Below are positions 62,346 to 64,000 of a DNA stretch of 64,000 bases, piece by piece. The notes below the pieces were generated by a model that was not told the origin of the DNA, searched no databases, and saw nothing but the letters and a program-made list of their open reading frames with translations. The stretch spans positions 4,576,494 through 4,640,493 of the forward strand of contig OZ024891.1 of the NCBI GenBank assembly GCA_964017195.1. Reading direction: 5' to 3'. How positions within the stretch are numbered: position 1 is the stretch's first letter; each line of letters opens with the position of its first letter. Source of the DNA: Siderastrea radians. Taxonomy: Eukaryota > Cnidaria > Anthozoa > Scleractinia > Rhizangiidae. The position numbers and the translations under genes were made by a program.

Positions 62346-64000
62346 CAAGAACCGGAAAATACTCCGATACTGTCTCACAAGAGGGAAACAGCATAATTAC
62401 TAATGATCAGTCGGAATCAGCTTTTCAGCTAGCCCAAAGAAATAGTTTTGATAATTTATTGAATAGTCATGGGAAAAAACTATTAGAAATTTGCAAAAAC
62501 CTTGATCTAAGAATAGTTAATGGCAGAGTTAATAGAGATACCCTAGGCAGACCCACTTTTCATGGAAAAAACGGGACAAGCGTTATTGATTACATAATAT
62601 GCGATCAGTGCACATTTCTAAACGTTGCCAATTTTGTTGTTAAACAGCCGTCCGACTTGTCGGACCACAGTGCCATCGTAGCATGGTTGAATCTCAACAC
62701 CAGCTTACCAGCAAGCGAAACCCAAACTTCAACCTCCACCAATAGATTAATAAGTCTGCCACGCCAGTTTTGCTGGGAAAATGACTCTTACTTAAAATTC
62801 AGAAACGCATTACGTACGGAACCAATCCAGATTCTAATCAGAGAATTTATGGAACGAAACACTGAAGATGTAAATGTCTCGTTGGACGATGCTGTGAACA
62901 TTCTAACTGCGACATCAAAAATCTGCCTCAAGATTAAAACCAAAAGATCTCGTAAACGTATTAGGATAACATCTAGCAAAAAATGGTTCGACCGTGAATG
63001 TCAACTGAAAAGACACGAATTACGAAAACTGTCAAATCAAAAACATCGCGATCCCCTTAACTCTGAGTTACGGGAGAAATTTCACAAAATTCTGAATGAT
63101 TATAAAAAGCTCCTTGACTCGAAAAGGAAAGAATTTCAGAAAGAAAAAACTCTGCAACTCGACGAGCTAGCATTTAATCCCGACAAAGTGTCGTTTTGGA
63201 GTTGTCTAAAATCGATGAACGATACTATCGACGAAAATGTTCCTGCCCCAATCTCGGAAGAAACATGGCTCAACCATTTTCAATCCTTACATTCCAATGA
63301 CCTGAGAACTTCCATAAATCGTCAAGGAGTCTATGATGAACTACTATCATTAGAAAAAGAAAAAGAACAGCTTAACCATTTAGATCAAGAGGTAACTGAG
63401 CAAGAAATACGTCAAGCGGTGAAGAAATTGAAGAATAAGAAATCGCCATTTGTTGACAAAATAAGAAATGAAATGATCAAAGCGAGCCTTGAATCGCTTA
63501 TGCCTATTTACATCAAACTTTTTAATCTCATTTTACAATCTGGAAAAATGCCAGATATTTGGTGTCAAGGCCTTATAACCCCAATCTACAAATCGGGTGA
63601 CAAGAGTGATCCAACAAACTATAGAGGCATATGTGTATCGAGTTGTCTTGGAAAACTGTTTTGTTCCATTTTAAATCAAAGACTATACTTGTATTTTAGA
63701 GAAAACAAGATATTACACAATTCCCAAATTGGCTTTGTACCTGAAAATCGTACTGCAGACCATGTTTTCACTCTAAGGACCCTAATAGATAAATATGTCC
63801 ACTACCATAAAGAAAAAGTCTATGCTTGTTTCGTAGATTTTCGTAAAGCTTTCGACTCTGTTTGGCACGAGGGATTGTTTTACAAGCTGCTCAAAATCAA
63901 CATAGGAGGACATTTCTACAATCTGATCAAAAGCCTTTATTGCAATTCAACATGTTCCATTAGAATCGGAGAAAACAAAACTCGATCTTTCTCATACTCA
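62346..64000 (+). mobile_element. LINE copy C, 5'-truncated, open ORF2 running off the window
   Basis: Aligned with LINE copy B from 3022 on. The frame is open for ~550 codons from SRTGKYSDTVSQEG to the window end. It keeps the endonuclease end DLSDHSAIVAW, which copy B has lost, Trp at the 3858-equivalent stop, and reverse transcriptase motifs DFRKAFDSV. It lacks the endonuclease start, so it is not autonomous, but it is younger than copy B. Confidence 0.85.

Overview
This looks like nuclear DNA of an invertebrate animal, most likely a cnidarian and perhaps a stony coral (inference from repeat content, low gene density and the virus-like element present; no barcode gene is in the window). 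About two thirds is repeat-rich host DNA and one third (38011-59115) is a complete Polinton/Maverick-type, adintovirus-like element.

Host part, left (1-7.84 kb): two copies of one non-LTR retrotransposon with an SGNH-esterase ORF1 and an endonuclease-RT ORF2, each ending in a long ACT/GCT microsatellite. The larger copy has several in-frame stops and carries a 1.48-kb Harbinger-like insertion with TAA target duplication. A third, 5'-truncated copy with an open ORF2 runs off the right end (62.35-64 kb).

Host part, middle (7.85-38.0 kb and 59.1-61.9 kb): at least four tandem paralogs of one plus-strand gene. Its main exon encodes a Thr/Ser-rich mucin-like stalk built on 9-residue repeats plus one transmembrane helix, and ends at a GTAAGT splice donor. 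Short downstream blocks fit together as phase-1 exons for a cytoplasmic tail. Copies 1 and 4 keep an open main exon. Copies 2/3 and 5 carry frameshifts, and copy 2/3 is split by a 3-kb insertion. The paralogs are littered with fold-back MITEs, tRNA-like SINE pieces, retrocopies and two nested elements with 6-bp target duplications, and a ~3.3-kb block (16.3-19.5 kb) recurs at 33.4-36.8 kb.

Polinton part: terminal inverted repeats of 1584 and 1422 bp, a perfect 6-bp target duplication (CACAAC), and an uninterrupted paralogous target at 23.2 kb that proves the boundaries. Mostly on the minus strand it encodes protein-primed-type PolB, a parvovirus-like PLA2 domain protein, several small basic core-type proteins with RRQRGG sites (two resembling adenovirus pX), a two-helix membrane protein, packaging ATPase (broken), adenain-like protease, major capsid protein, three related virion-surface proteins, chromodomain integrase (two frameshifts) and a protein with two GRF-like zinc motifs. 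On the plus strand are an acidic-to-basic protein of unknown function beside PolB and a two-gene unit ending in a SLOG-fold-like protein. A 60-nt tRNA-like sequence with perfect A and B boxes but no room for an anticodon arm lies between protease and ATPase. Most genes have their own TATAAAAAGG-like box. Capsid genes and polymerase are intact while integrase and ATPase are broken, so this copy is recent but probably not autonomous.
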